Positions 56,687 to 64,000 of a stretch of DNA of 64,000 nt are shown here, in pieces; the stretch's first letter is position 1, and each line of letters opens with the position of its first letter. The translations under genes were made by a program, and so were the position numbers. Source of the DNA: Rhizobacter sp. OV335 (GTDB lineage: Bacteria; Pseudomonadota; Gammaproteobacteria; Burkholderiales; Burkholderiaceae_C); the NCBI RefSeq assembly GCF_900142965.1, contig NZ_FRCQ01000006.1, positions 1 through 64,000 of the forward strand, read 5' to 3'. Under the pieces are notes generated by a model. That model saw only the letters and a program-made list of their open reading frames with translations, had not been told where the DNA came from and did no database searches.

Positions 56687-57190
56687 TCAGCGCGAGAGTG
56701 TCGCAGGCCTCGTTTTGTAGGGCGGGCGGGACCTTGCATCGGTGCGCAGGATCGCGGTCGCCTGCTGCACGTGCGGCAGCGCGCGCACGAAGGTTTCGAT
56801 GCGGGCGGCGTCGGCCTCGTCGCGCGAGCAACCTTCGACGTAGACGACGCGGCCCTGCACGGTGACCCACAGCGTCGTGTCGGGGAACGGGTTGCGCTCG
56901 CGCACGGCAGCCTGGATCGCTGACGCGATGTCGGCGTCGTAGGCATAGGCGTTCGGGCGGTCGCACTCCTTCGCGAGCCAGCAGGTCGTGCCTTTCTCGA
57001 GCCGGCGGTGCGCTTGCACGCGGCGGTCGGCCTCGTCGGTGAACGGGCCGGCGGGCAGCGGGCAGTCGGGCAGCGCGGCGGTGATCGGGAAGAACGGGTC
57101 GTTGAACCAGTTCTGCAGCGCGTCGGCCGGCTCGGCGGGGCTGCCGGTGGCGAACAGGAGGGCGGCCATGCCGATCAGGATGCGGTCCAT
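56687..57190 (-). CDS. BON-domain exported protein
   Basis: A 167-residue protein with a signal peptide (to about residue 20, GSPAEPA) and a C-terminal BON-like domain (about 85-150: DADIASAIQAAVRERNPFPDTTLWVTVQGRVV is its core, with the glycine-containing VYVEGCSRDEADAARIETFVRALPHV). BON domains bind phospholipid surfaces in the periplasm, as in OsmY. Four cysteines could form disulfides. It lies 4 bp before the helicase start, so the two are likely co-transcribed, although their functions have no obvious link. Confidence 0.7.
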   Translation of the reverse strand: MDRILIGMAALLFATGSPAEPADALQNWFNDPFFPITAALPDCPLPAGPFTDEADRRVQAHRRLEKGTTCWLAKECDRPNAYAYDADIASAIQAAVRERNPFPDTTLWVTVQGRVVYVEGCSRDEADAARIETFVRALPHVQQATAILRTDARSRPPYKTRPATLSR

Positions 57191-57242
57191 CCCGCGATCG
57201 TAGGCCTTGTTGCCCGTATGCTGCCGCCTTGCGCATCGCGCG

Positions 57243-58127
57243 ATGGAGGCGTCCCCGGTGGCCCAGCGCCTGTTCCTTCGACTCGACGAGGATCCCGTCC
57301 AGGGCCCGGAATCCGGCACGCCCGCGGCCAGCCTGCGCACACTGCCGCTGCCCGCGGCGCTGCGGCCCTTCGTCGCCCAGATGCTGCTGTACCGCGAGAC
57401 CTTCGCGCCGGGCCACGAGGTCGTCGAACGCGTGATCCCCGACGGCGCGGTGCGCCTCGTCGTGCACTGGGGCGATGCGCCGGCCGCCGGCCCCGATGCG
57501 CGGCGCACCCTGCTCGCGATCGGCCCGTCGACGACGCCGGCCGTGCTGCGGCTGTCGGGCCGCATGGCCGGGCTCGCGATCACGCTGCGCCACGGTGCGG
57601 CCGCTGCGCTGCTCGGGCTGCCGGTCGGCGAGATCGCCGGGCTCGCGCTGCCGCTGCAGTCCCTGTGGCCGCGCGACAATGCCGAGGCCTTGTCCGCACT
57701 CGCCGACCTGGAAGACGACGCCAGCCGCGTGCGCCTCGTGCAGCAGGCGCTGCTGCAGCGGCTGCGCCATGCGTCCGTCGCCGAGCCGCGGCCGGCGGTG
57801 CACGCACTGCGCCTGTTGATGCAGGCCGGCGGGCGGCTGCCGGTGCCGGCGCTCGCCGCCGAGGTGGGCCTCGGCGAGCGCCGGCTGCAGCAGCTGTTCG
57901 ACGCGCAGTTCGGGCTCTCGCCGCGCCGCTGGAGCCGGCTCTCGCGGCTGCACCGCTGCCTGCGCGAGCTGCGCGCACAACCGCAGCGCAGCTGGGCCGA
58001 GGTCGCGCTCGACGGCGGCTTCTTCGACCAGTCGCACCTCGCCAACGAGTTCCGCGCGCTGTGCGGCTGCACGCCGGCCGAGTACCGGCGCCTCGCGGTT
58101 TCGGAATCTTCCAAGACCGCCGGCTGA
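57243..58127 (+). CDS. AraC family transcriptional regulator
   Basis: A 294-residue regulator with an N-terminal ligand domain resembling DUF6597-type AraC proteins (LRPFVAQMLLYRET, VIPDGAVRLVVHWGD) and a C-terminal double helix-turn-helix (about 205-285: LAAEVGLGERRLQQLFDAQFGLSPRRW, ALDGGFFDQSHLANEFRALCGCTPAEYRR). The ATG at 57243 is preferred over one at 57207. The SDR gene follows after 41 bp on the same strand and is the likely target or operon partner. Confidence 0.9.
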   Translation: MEASPVAQRLFLRLDEDPVQGPESGTPAASLRTLPLPAALRPFVAQMLLYRETFAPGHEVVERVIPDGAVRLVVHWGDAPAAGPDARRTLLAIGPSTTPAVLRLSGRMAGLAITLRHGAAAALLGLPVGEIAGLALPLQSLWPRDNAEALSALADLEDDASRVRLVQQALLQRLRHASVAEPRPAVHALRLLMQAGGRLPVPALAAEVGLGERRLQQLFDAQFGLSPRRWSRLSRLHRCLRELRAQPQRSWAEVALDGGFFDQSHLANEFRALCGCTPAEYRRLAVSESSKTAG

Positions 58128-58168
58128 CGACTGCGCAAGATGGCGCCATCGCACACAGGAGCCACCCG

Positions 58169-59080
58169 ATGACGAACGACAAGACCCCTCGCCCGCTGCA
58201 AGGCCGCGTGGCCATCGTGACCGGCGCGAGCCGCGGCGCCGGGCGCGGCTGCGCGGTCGAGTTGGGCGCTGCCGGCGCCACCGTCTACGTGACCGGCCGC
58301 AGCACGCGCGCGCACCCCGCACAGAGCTACGGCCAGCTGCTCGGCCTGTCGGACATGACCGCCGTGCCCGGCAGCATCGACGACACCGCCGACGAGGTGA
58401 CGCGCGCCGGCGGCCACGGCATCGCGGTGCGTTGCGACCACACGCAAGACGGCGAGGTGGCCGAGCTGTTCGCCCGCGTGCAACAGGAGCAAGGCCGCAT
58501 CGACCTGCTGGTCAACAACGCCTGGGGCGGCCACGAAACCTTCGACGGCGTGTTCAACGCGCCGTTCTGGGAGCACCCGCTGGCCCACTGGGATTCGATG
58601 ATCGACCGCGGCGTGCGCAACCACCTGCTGTCGAGCCGGCACGCTGCGCCGTTGATGGTGCGGCAGGGTCACGGACTGATCGTCACGACCACCTTCTGGG
58701 ACCGCGGCCGCTACCTGCGCGGCAACCTGTTCTACGACCTCGCGAAGGCCGGCATGACGCGCCTCGCCTTCGGCATCGCCGAAGAACTGCGGCCGCACGG
58801 CGTGGCCTCGGTCGCGCTGTCACCCGGCTGGATGCGCACCGAGTTCGTGCTGGCCGGCCACCACACCGACGAGGCGCACTGGCACGAGCGGCCTGCCCTC
58901 GCGCGCACCGAATCGCCGCGCTACCTGGGCCGCGCCGTCGCGGCGCTGGCGGCCGACCCGCAGGTGATGCGCCGCAGCGGCCAGGTGCTGCGGGTGGGCG
59001 ACCTGGCGCAGGACTACGGCTTCACCGACATCGACGGCCGACGCGTGCCGGCCTTCGAGATGGATGAAGCGTCGCCGTGA
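58169..59080 (+). CDS. SDR family oxidoreductase
   Basis: A 303-residue short-chain dehydrogenase/reductase with cofactor site AIVTGASRGAGRGCA, the NNAWGG variant of the NNAG motif, and an active-site region YDLAKAGMTRLAFG. The catalytic tyrosine is in FYDLAKAG, i.e. YxxxK. It matches the DHRS1-like bacterial group (LSPGWMRTEF is typical). The substrate is unknown. It lies downstream of the AraC regulator and ends one base before the convergent transporter gene. Confidence 0.88.
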   Translation: MTNDKTPRPLQGRVAIVTGASRGAGRGCAVELGAAGATVYVTGRSTRAHPAQSYGQLLGLSDMTAVPGSIDDTADEVTRAGGHGIAVRCDHTQDGEVAELFARVQQEQGRIDLLVNNAWGGHETFDGVFNAPFWEHPLAHWDSMIDRGVRNHLLSSRHAAPLMVRQGHGLIVTTTFWDRGRYLRGNLFYDLAKAGMTRLAFGIAEELRPHGVASVALSPGWMRTEFVLAGHHTDEAHWHERPALARTESPRYLGRAVAALAADPQVMRRSGQVLRVGDLAQDYGFTDIDGRRVPAFEMDEASP

Positions 59081-59081
59081 A

Positions 59082-60503
59082 TCAGTGAGCCGGCACCGCG
59101 TCGCCTGAGCCCGCCGCGGCGCCGTTGTCGACCGCCGTCGGCGCCAGCAGCTTGCCGAACACCAGCTTGACCCCCAGCAGCACCACGCCGGCACCGCCGA
59201 CCAGCGCCGCATGCAGGCCCCAGAACTGCTGCCCCGGCATCGTCTCGAGGAAGCCCGCCAGCCAGCCGACGAAGGTGTTGGCCAGGAACAGGTGCAGGTA
59301 GTAGGTGCCCATCATCAGCCCCTCGAGCTTGTGCGGCGCCGTGCGCGAGTACAGCGCCAGCCCCACCGGCATCACGTTCGCGAAGCCGATGTCGTTGAGC
59401 ACCGCGTAGCCGATCGCCCAGCCGAAGCCGACCTTCTCGTGCGAATGCTCGACGATGCCGGAGGCGATCATCAGCAGCGCCGGGGCGGACGCGGCGATCA
59501 GCGAGCCGAGCGCCATCTTCGTGATCTCGTCGGGCTCGCGGCGACGCGTGGCCCACCAGCGCCAGAACGCGATCGAGCCGATCATCGCCGCGGTGCTGGC
59601 AATGGCGTCGATCGCCTGCAGCCAGGTCACCGGCACCGACCAGCCGAACAGCACCAGGTCCATGTGCTGCTGCGACCACAGCGGGAACGCGTTGTTGTAC
59701 TGCTGGTTGCCGACGACCGTTCCCATCAGCACCGGGATCAGCGCGACCAGCAGCACCAGCCTGCCCTTCTCGGTGCCGGTCATGCCGGCGCGCGGCAGCG
59801 CGGCGGCCTTCTCGGCGCGGCGCTCGCGAAGCGGCTCGGGCGGCAGGTGGCGGCGGCCCGCGAGGTACACGAACAGGCCGATCACCATGCCGACGCCGGC
59901 GGCACCGAAGCCCCAGTGCCAGGCCACCTTCTCGCCGAGCGTGCCGCAGACGATAGGTGCGAGGATCACCGCGATCTGCACCGCCAGCATGAAGATCTGG
60001 AACGCGCTCGCACGCCGCTTGTCGCCGGGCGCGTACAGGTCGCCGACCTGCGCCGCGATGTTGCCCTTGAAGCAGCCGACGCCGATCAACAGGCACAGCA
60101 GCGCGATGAAGAAGCTGGCCTCGAAGGCCATCAGGAAGTGGCCGGTGGCCATCAGCACCGCACCGATCACGACGGTCCTGGTGCGGCCGAGCACGCGGTC
60201 GGCCAGCAGGCCCCCGAACAGCGGCGTCAGGTAGACGAAGCCCGCATAGAGCCCGAACACGACGGACGCGAGCTGCTGCGGCGAGCGCGGGCCGGTGACG
60301 TTCTCGATCGCGCCGCGCACCGCGTCGATGCCGGCGACGTGGCCGATGTTCTCGGGCAGGAACAGGTAGTTGGTGAGGTACAGGACCAGCAGGGCCTGCA
60401 TGCCGTAGTACGAGAAACGTTCCCAGAGCTCGCAGAAAGCGAGCCAGCCGAGGCCGGCGGGGTGGCCGAAGAAGGCACGGTCGTTGGAGGCGGAGGTGGA
60501 CAC
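59082..60503 (-). CDS. POT/PTR family proton-dependent peptide transporter
   Basis: A 473-residue peptide:H+ symporter of the POT (PTR2) family with about 12-14 helices. The proton-coupling motif ExxERFxYY is LWERFSYYGM in helix 1; the PTR2 signature GGLLADRVLGRTRTVVIGAVL follows, and helix 4-5 contains GCFKGNIAAQVGDLY. It imports di- or tripeptides or nitrate-like solutes. I chose the GTG at 60503 because the bases before it (through 60566, another GTG) lose coding character. It is convergent with the SDR gene. Confidence 0.9.
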   Translation of the reverse strand: MSTSASNDRAFFGHPAGLGWLAFCELWERFSYYGMQALLVLYLTNYLFLPENIGHVAGIDAVRGAIENVTGPRSPQQLASVVFGLYAGFVYLTPLFGGLLADRVLGRTRTVVIGAVLMATGHFLMAFEASFFIALLCLLIGVGCFKGNIAAQVGDLYAPGDKRRASAFQIFMLAVQIAVILAPIVCGTLGEKVAWHWGFGAAGVGMVIGLFVYLAGRRHLPPEPLRERRAEKAAALPRAGMTGTEKGRLVLLVALIPVLMGTVVGNQQYNNAFPLWSQQHMDLVLFGWSVPVTWLQAIDAIASTAAMIGSIAFWRWWATRRREPDEITKMALGSLIAASAPALLMIASGIVEHSHEKVGFGWAIGYAVLNDIGFANVMPVGLALYSRTAPHKLEGLMMGTYYLHLFLANTFVGWLAGFLETMPGQQFWGLHAALVGGAGVVLLGVKLVFGKLLAPTAVDNGAAAGSGDAVPAH

Positions 60504-60588
60504 GGGTAGTGGCTTCCGAAAGAAATTGGGTAATCCGCGACTGTCGCTGAAATGGCCGGGCGGCACAACTCGCGGTGACCCGGGATGC

Positions 60589-60978
60589 TCAGCGCGCGGC
60601 TTCGTACAGCTCCAGCGGCAATCCGTCCGGATCGGCGAAGAACACGAAGCGCCGGCCGGTGTACTCGTCGACGCGGATGTCTTCCACCGCGACGCCCTTG
60701 CCTTCGAGCGTGGCCTTGCACTGCGCGACGTCGTCGACCTCGAACGCCAGGTGGCGCAGGCCGCGCGCCTCGGGGTACGACGGCCGCGGCGGGGCGCCCT
60801 CGAACGAGAACAGCTCGACCTGCGAGCCGTCGGGCAGCGCGAGGTCGAGCTTGTACGAGTTGCGCTGCGCGCGGAAGTGCTCGGCGAGCACCGCGAGCCC
60901 GAGCGTCTCGGTGTAGAAGCGCTTCGAGGCCGGGTAGTCGGAGCAGATGATGGCGGCGTGGTGGATGCGGAGCAGCAT
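60589..60978 (-). CDS. VOC family (glyoxalase-like) protein
   Basis: A 129-residue vicinal oxygen chelate protein with two beta-alpha-beta-beta-beta units. Metal-ligand positions are His6 or His7 (IHHAAIICSDY), Glu in VELFSFEGAP, His in LRHLAFEVDD and Glu in PLELYEAAR, the YaeR/GloA2 pattern. It may isomerise or detoxify a small aldehyde adduct; the substrate is unknown. It lies divergent from the ParB-like gene and upstream of the peptide transporter on the same strand (85-bp gap). Confidence 0.9.
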   Translation of the reverse strand: MLLRIHHAAIICSDYPASKRFYTETLGLAVLAEHFRAQRNSYKLDLALPDGSQVELFSFEGAPPRPSYPEARGLRHLAFEVDDVAQCKATLEGKGVAVEDIRVDEYTGRRFVFFADPDGLPLELYEAAR

Positions 60979-60999
60979 CGGGCGATTGTCGCGGCTCTC

Positions 61000-61005
61000 T
61001 ACAAT
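61000..61005 (+). promoter_or_regulatory. Candidate -10 element of the ParB-like gene
   Basis: TACAAT lies 36 bp before the ATG at 61041 and is a five-of-six match to the sigma-70 -10 consensus, rare in this GC-rich DNA. The -35 region is poor, so this is tentative. Confidence 0.35.
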
Positions 61006-61040
61006 GCGGCCCCCTTTCGCCTCAGATCGAACCCGCGCCC

Positions 61041-61877
61041 ATGGACCTCGTCGTCAACGAAGAACTCAAAGCCTACATCGACCCGTTGACGCCCGACGAA
61101 CACGATGCGCTGGAACGCAGCATCCTCGCCGAGGGCTGCCGCGATGCGCTGGTGCTGTGGGGCGACATGCTCGTCGACGGGCACAACCGCTACGGCATCT
61201 GCCGCCAACACGGGCTGCCGTTCCAGACGGTGCAGAGCACGCGCTTCCAGTCGATGGAAGACGTGCACCTGTGGATGATCGACCAGCACCTCGGCCGGCG
61301 CAGCCTGTCGGACTACCAGCGCGGTGTGCTCGCGCTGCGCAAGCGCGAGATCGTCGCCGGGCAGCGCGCTCGGCGCCTGGCCGAGCCGGCCGAAGGCGCC
61401 CCTTCTACGCCGGCCGGCCAGGCACCCACGCTCGACACCCGCGAGGCGCTCGCGAAGGCGGCCCGCATCAGCAGCAACCAGGTCGTGCTGATCGAGAAGA
61501 TCCGCAAGCAGGCGGCGCCCGAGCTGGTCGAGGCCATCAAGGCCGGCACGATCTCGATCAACGCCGCGGCGGCCGTCTCGAGCCTGCCGGCCGCGGAGCA
61601 GGTCGCTGCGGCGGCGGCCGGCAAGGACGAGCTGAAGCAGGCCGCGAAGCGGGCGCGCGATTCACGCCGCAGGGCGCCGGCTGATGAAGGCACGGCAGAA
61701 GCGCAGCCACAGGCCCAGTCCCAAGAAGCTTCGACCAACAGCGCCGACACGGTCGATGCGCTGCGCCAGCGCGTCACCGTGCTGACCGCCGAGAACGCCG
61801 CGCTGAAGCTGAAGATCGCCGACCTGCACGCCCAGCTTCGCGCCAACGCCGGCGAGGCCGACACCGCGCCGTTCTGA
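61041..61877 (+). CDS. ParB-like N-terminal domain protein (partition/plasmid-related)
   Basis: A 278-residue protein with a ParB/Srx-like domain (residues about 1-75): SILAEGCRDALVLWGDMLVDGHNRYGICRQHGLPF is its core, the pattern of 'plasmid replication/partition related' proteins on integrative elements. A helix-turn-helix-like part follows (DYQRGVLALRKREIV, ALAKAARISSNQVVLIEKIRKQA, ISINAAAAVSSLP), then a charged linker and a C-terminal coiled coil (TVDALRQRVTVLTAENAALKLKIADLHAQL). It probably binds DNA and oligomerises. The RHH-like gene and the sliding clamp gene follow on the same strand. Confidence 0.8.
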   Translation: MDLVVNEELKAYIDPLTPDEHDALERSILAEGCRDALVLWGDMLVDGHNRYGICRQHGLPFQTVQSTRFQSMEDVHLWMIDQHLGRRSLSDYQRGVLALRKREIVAGQRARRLAEPAEGAPSTPAGQAPTLDTREALAKAARISSNQVVLIEKIRKQAAPELVEAIKAGTISINAAAAVSSLPAAEQVAAAAAGKDELKQAAKRARDSRRRAPADEGTAEAQPQAQSQEASTNSADTVDALRQRVTVLTAENAALKLKIADLHAQLRANAGEADTAPF

Positions 61878-61884
61878 TCCACGG

Positions 61885-61922
61885 TATAGTTTCCGGATGA
61901 TGGATACACATATGTGTATCCA
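61885..61922 (+). promoter_or_regulatory. -10 element and perfect 22-bp palindrome controlling the RHH/clamp genes
   Basis: TATAGT at 61885-61890 is a good -10 box. From 61901 to 61922 the sequence is a perfect palindrome whose half-site is TGGATACACAT, centred between 61911 and 61912, where transcription would begin. It ends 16 bp before the ATG at 61939. The downstream gene encodes a ribbon-helix-helix-like protein, a fold that binds such palindromes as dimers of dimers, so autorepression is the simplest reading. Confidence 0.7.
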
Positions 61923-61938
61923 CGAACCGGAGCTGCCG

Positions 61939-62130
61939 ATGAACACCAAAGACGCCGGGATGCGGATCCGCATCGAGCGCGACCTGCGCGATGCCTTCGT
62001 GCAGGCCTGCCAATCCCAGGGGCTGGCCGCCTCGGAGGTGCTGCGCGACTTCATGCGCAGCTTCGCCGCCAAGCACTCCGCCGAGCAGGCGCAGTTGTTC
62101 GGGCAGTCCCCCAAGCCCGAGCGGCCCTGA
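61939..62130 (+). CDS. Small ribbon-helix-helix-like DNA-binding protein
   Basis: A 63-residue protein: a short strand (GMRIRIERDLRDAF) followed by two helices (AFVQACQSQGLAASEVLRDFMRSFAAKH), the layout of Arc/MetJ/CopG repressors as found in small plasmid-related proteins. The ATG at 61939 has GGAG nine bases upstream; an ATG at 61897 would put the palindrome inside the coding region and is less likely. A perfect 22-bp palindrome lies immediately upstream. The sliding clamp gene starts 11 bp after its stop and is surely co-transcribed. Confidence 0.75.
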   Translation: MNTKDAGMRIRIERDLRDAFVQACQSQGLAASEVLRDFMRSFAAKHSAEQAQLFGQSPKPERP

Positions 62131-62141
62131 AGGAGCGGCCG

Positions 62142-63254
62142 ATGATCGTCCTGAAGGACACCCAGGCGAAGCTGCTGGCCGCGCTGCAGTCGGTCTGCGG
62201 CATCGTCGAGCGGCGCCACACGCTGCCGATCCTCGCGAACGTGCTGATCCGCAAGACCGGCACCACAATCGCGTTCACCACCTCGGACCTCGACATCGAG
62301 GTCGGCCACCGCGTCGAGCTGGGTGGCGATGCCGGCGACTTCGCCACCACCGTGTCGGCCCGCAAGCTGGTCGACATCCTGAAGGCGATGCCGCCCGACC
62401 AGGTCGTCACGCTGACGGCCGAGCCCGGCCGGCTGCGGCTGCAGGGCGGACGCAGCCGCTTCATGCTGCACACGCTGCCGGCAGAGCAGTTCCCGCTGGT
62501 CGCGCGCGCCCCGCATGCCACCGCGTTGCAGTTGCCGCAGGGCGTGCTGAAGTCGCTGGTCGACCAGGTGAGCTTCGCGATGGCCACGCACGACATCCGC
62601 TACTTTCTGAACGGTGTGCTGTTCAACACCGACGGCCGCCTCGTGCGGCTCGTCGCGACCGACGGCAACCGGCTCGCGCTGGCCGAGGCCACGATCGATG
62701 CCGAGCTGCCAGCGCAGCAGGTGATCCTGCCGCGCAAGGCGGTGCACGAGCTGCAGCGCCACCTGCGCGAAGGCAGCGACGACGCTGCCACCGTCGAGAT
62801 CCGGCTCGCCCCGGCACAGGCCGGCTTCGAGCTCAACGGCATCAGCTTCGTCACCAAGCTGATCGAGGGCCGCTACCCCGACTTCAAGCGCGTGGTCCCG
62901 AACGCCAACCCGCATGCCGTGACACTCGGCCGCGCCGCGCTGCTCGAATGCCTGCAGCGCGCCTCGCTGATGACCAGCGACAAGTTCCGCGGCATCCGCC
63001 TGAGCCTCGCGGCGGGCGCGATGCGCATCGTGTCGAGCAATGCCGAGCGCGAGGAGGCCGACGAAGATCTGGACGTCGACTACGGCGGCGTGCCCCTTGA
63101 GATCGGCTTCAACGTGACCTACCTGACCGAAGTGCTCGGCGAGACCGATGCCGAGATGGTGACGATGGCGCTGCAGGACGCCGGCTCGGCGGTGCTGTTC
63201 ACCTTTCCGCAGCGCAGCGGCTTCAAGTACGTCGTCAGCCCGATGCGGCTCTGA
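62142..63254 (+). CDS. dnaN: DNA polymerase III beta subunit (sliding clamp), apparent second copy
   Basis: A 370-residue sliding clamp, which encircles DNA and tethers polymerase III and other partners. Marks: the N-terminal CGIVERRHTLPILANVLIRK, FTTSDLDIEV, DIRYFLNGVLFNTDG, LVATDGNRLALAEA, FVTKLIEGRYPDF and the C-terminal VVSPMRL (usually VMPMRL). Length is normal. The standard copy in Burkholderiales sits between dnaA and gyrB, neither of which is here, and several consensus positions differ, so this looks like a paralogue. It is co-transcribed with an RHH-like gene. GAAGGAGCGGCC gives a strong ribosome site for the ATG at 62142. Confidence 0.92.
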   Translation: MIVLKDTQAKLLAALQSVCGIVERRHTLPILANVLIRKTGTTIAFTTSDLDIEVGHRVELGGDAGDFATTVSARKLVDILKAMPPDQVVTLTAEPGRLRLQGGRSRFMLHTLPAEQFPLVARAPHATALQLPQGVLKSLVDQVSFAMATHDIRYFLNGVLFNTDGRLVRLVATDGNRLALAEATIDAELPAQQVILPRKAVHELQRHLREGSDDAATVEIRLAPAQAGFELNGISFVTKLIEGRYPDFKRVVPNANPHAVTLGRAALLECLQRASLMTSDKFRGIRLSLAAGAMRIVSSNAEREEADEDLDVDYGGVPLEIGFNVTYLTEVLGETDAEMVTMALQDAGSAVLFTFPQRSGFKYVVSPMRL

Positions 63255-63289
63255 CGCGGACCTTGACGTGAATCGCGGGGTCCCGATCG

Positions 63290-63326
63290 ATAGTTTTTTA
63301 CCATCGACTTGATTCAGTCAATTAAT
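63290..63326 (+). promoter_or_regulatory. OxyR-like operator upstream of ahpC
   Basis: Four tetramers at the exact OxyR spacing: ATAG (63290), CCAT (63301), ATTC (63312) and TAAT (63323), each separated by seven bases, compared with the consensus ATAG-n7-CTAT-n7-ATAG-n7-CTAT. Eleven of sixteen positions match. It lies in an AT-rich patch 84 bp before the ahpC start. A TTGATT at 63309-63314 could be the -35. Confidence 0.5.
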
Positions 63327-63409
63327 CCCGCAAATGCTGCAGTGCGGTCAAAATTCGCTTCGCCAGTTCGCTTTTTTCATCCAACCAAGCACACCAAGGA
63401 AATCAAACG

Positions 63410-63973
63410 ATGTCGCTGATCAACACCCAAGTCCAGCCGTTCAAGGTCGAAGCCTTCCACAACGGCAAGTTCATCGAGGTCACCGAAGCCAGCCTGAAGG
63501 GCAAGTGGTCGACCCTGATCTTCATGCCGGCCGCATTCACCTTCAACTGCCCGACCGAAGTCGAAGACGCGGCCGACAACTACGCCGAGTTCCAGAAGCT
63601 GGGCACCGAGGTCTACATCGTCACGACCGACACGCACTTCGCGCACAAGGTGTGGCATGAAACCTCGCCGGCCGTCGGCAAGGCCAAGTTCCCGCTGATC
63701 GGCGACCCGACGCACAAGCTGACGCGCGCATTCGGCGTGCACATCGAAGAAGAAGGCCTGGCACTGCGCGGCACCTTCGTCATCAACCCCGATGGCGTCA
63801 TCAAGACCGCGGAAGTGCACGACAACGCGATCGCGCGTGACGTGAAGGAAACGTTGCGCAAGCTGAAGGCCGCGCAGTACGTCGCCAAGAACCCTGGCCA
63901 GGTCTGCCCGGCCAAGTGGAACGAAGGCGCCGCCACGCTGACGCCGTCGCTCGACCTCGTCGGCAAGATCTAA
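63410..63973 (+). CDS. ahpC: Alkyl hydroperoxide reductase subunit C (2-Cys peroxiredoxin)
   Basis: A 187-residue typical 2-Cys peroxiredoxin that reduces hydrogen peroxide and organic hydroperoxides in the cytoplasm. The peroxidatic cysteine is in FTFNCPTEVED (near residue 49) and the resolving cysteine in NPGQVCPAKW (near residue 168). The usual FYPADFTFVCPTE reads FMPAAFTFNCPTE here, a mild variation near the active site. Length is normal. The usual partner gene ahpF, if present, would lie beyond the window. The upstream gap carries an OxyR-like site. Confidence 0.95.
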   Translation: MSLINTQVQPFKVEAFHNGKFIEVTEASLKGKWSTLIFMPAAFTFNCPTEVEDAADNYAEFQKLGTEVYIVTTDTHFAHKVWHETSPAVGKAKFPLIGDPTHKLTRAFGVHIEEEGLALRGTFVINPDGVIKTAEVHDNAIARDVKETLRKLKAAQYVAKNPGQVCPAKWNEGAATLTPSLDLVGKI

Positions 63974-64000
63974 GACCTCTCTCTCGCTTTTCCCCTGTTA

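Noticed and set aside
63262-63300. Possible intrinsic terminator ending in TTTTTT after dnaN
   Set aside because: The only stem next to the T-run has a two-base loop and cannot form. The same bases fit an OxyR-like operator better.

Overview
This 64 kb window is dense, very GC-rich bacterial chromosome with about 57 protein genes and no RNA genes, insertion sequences, CRISPR arrays or prophage blocks that I can recognise. The third-codon-position GC bias, DUF4148 and Bug-type binding proteins, RegB/RegA beside a cytochrome bo3 operon, a XanB2-type chorismatase and repeats of the TTCGACAGGCTCAG type all suggest a betaproteobacterium of the order Burkholderiales (Sphaerotilaceae/Comamonadaceae-like). 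This is inferred from gene content, not from an rRNA gene.

Layout, left to right. 1-6.9 kb (minus strand): tex, periplasmic sodC, a patatin-like lipase, then a translationally coupled triad of XanB2-like chorismatase, lysophospholipid-type acyltransferase and family 2 glycosyltransferase, typical of xanthomonadin/aryl-polyene pigment clusters. 7-9.6 kb: a His-rich small protein and a ZnuD-like TonB receptor. 9.8-11.4 kb: a secreted GH18 protein with an altered catalytic motif and a DUF4148 protein. 11.6-14.9 kb: an unusual operon of two paralogous periplasmic binding proteins plus a c-type haem protein, with no permease or ATPase. 14.9-18.6 kb: FAD flavoprotein, cytochrome c, and an SDR with a divergent LysR regulator. 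18.6-24.6 kb: membrane C13 peptidase, uraD with a Bug binding protein and divergent LysR, a Doc-type toxin-antitoxin pair of lower GC, and an MHS-type transporter.

24.8-31.6 kb is an energy block: cyoABCD, SURF1, regB and regA. It links a quinol oxidase to the redox-responsive two-component system likely to control it. 31.7-43.7 kb holds a large membrane patatin, a secreted GH5 glucanase with CBM6 and ricin-B modules under a LacI-type operator, a HAD phosphatase, an orphan 2-oxoglutarate dehydrogenase E1-like protein, a chemoreceptor, a small unknown gene and an M16 peptidase.

43.7-54 kb contains an ArsR/SRPBCC pair and an eight-gene operon: RpiR regulator, isoaspartyl peptidase, glutathione-type ABC importer gsiABCD, a DmpA-type aminopeptidase and an M55 D-aminopeptidase. 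It reads as a peptide uptake and degradation unit. 54-61 kb: a small Lys/Ala-rich exported protein, an Fe-S XPD-like helicase, a BON-domain protein, an AraC regulator, an SDR, a POT peptide transporter and a VOC protein. 61-64 kb: a ParB-like protein, a small ribbon-helix-helix-like protein behind a perfect 22-bp palindrome, a DNA polymerase sliding clamp away from dnaA, and ahpC with an OxyR-like upstream site.

The best candidates for undescribed biology are the permease-less double binding protein/cytochrome operon (11.6-14.9 kb) and the ParB-like/RHH/sliding clamp module (61.0-63.3 kb). No intergenic stretch exceeds about 250 bp.
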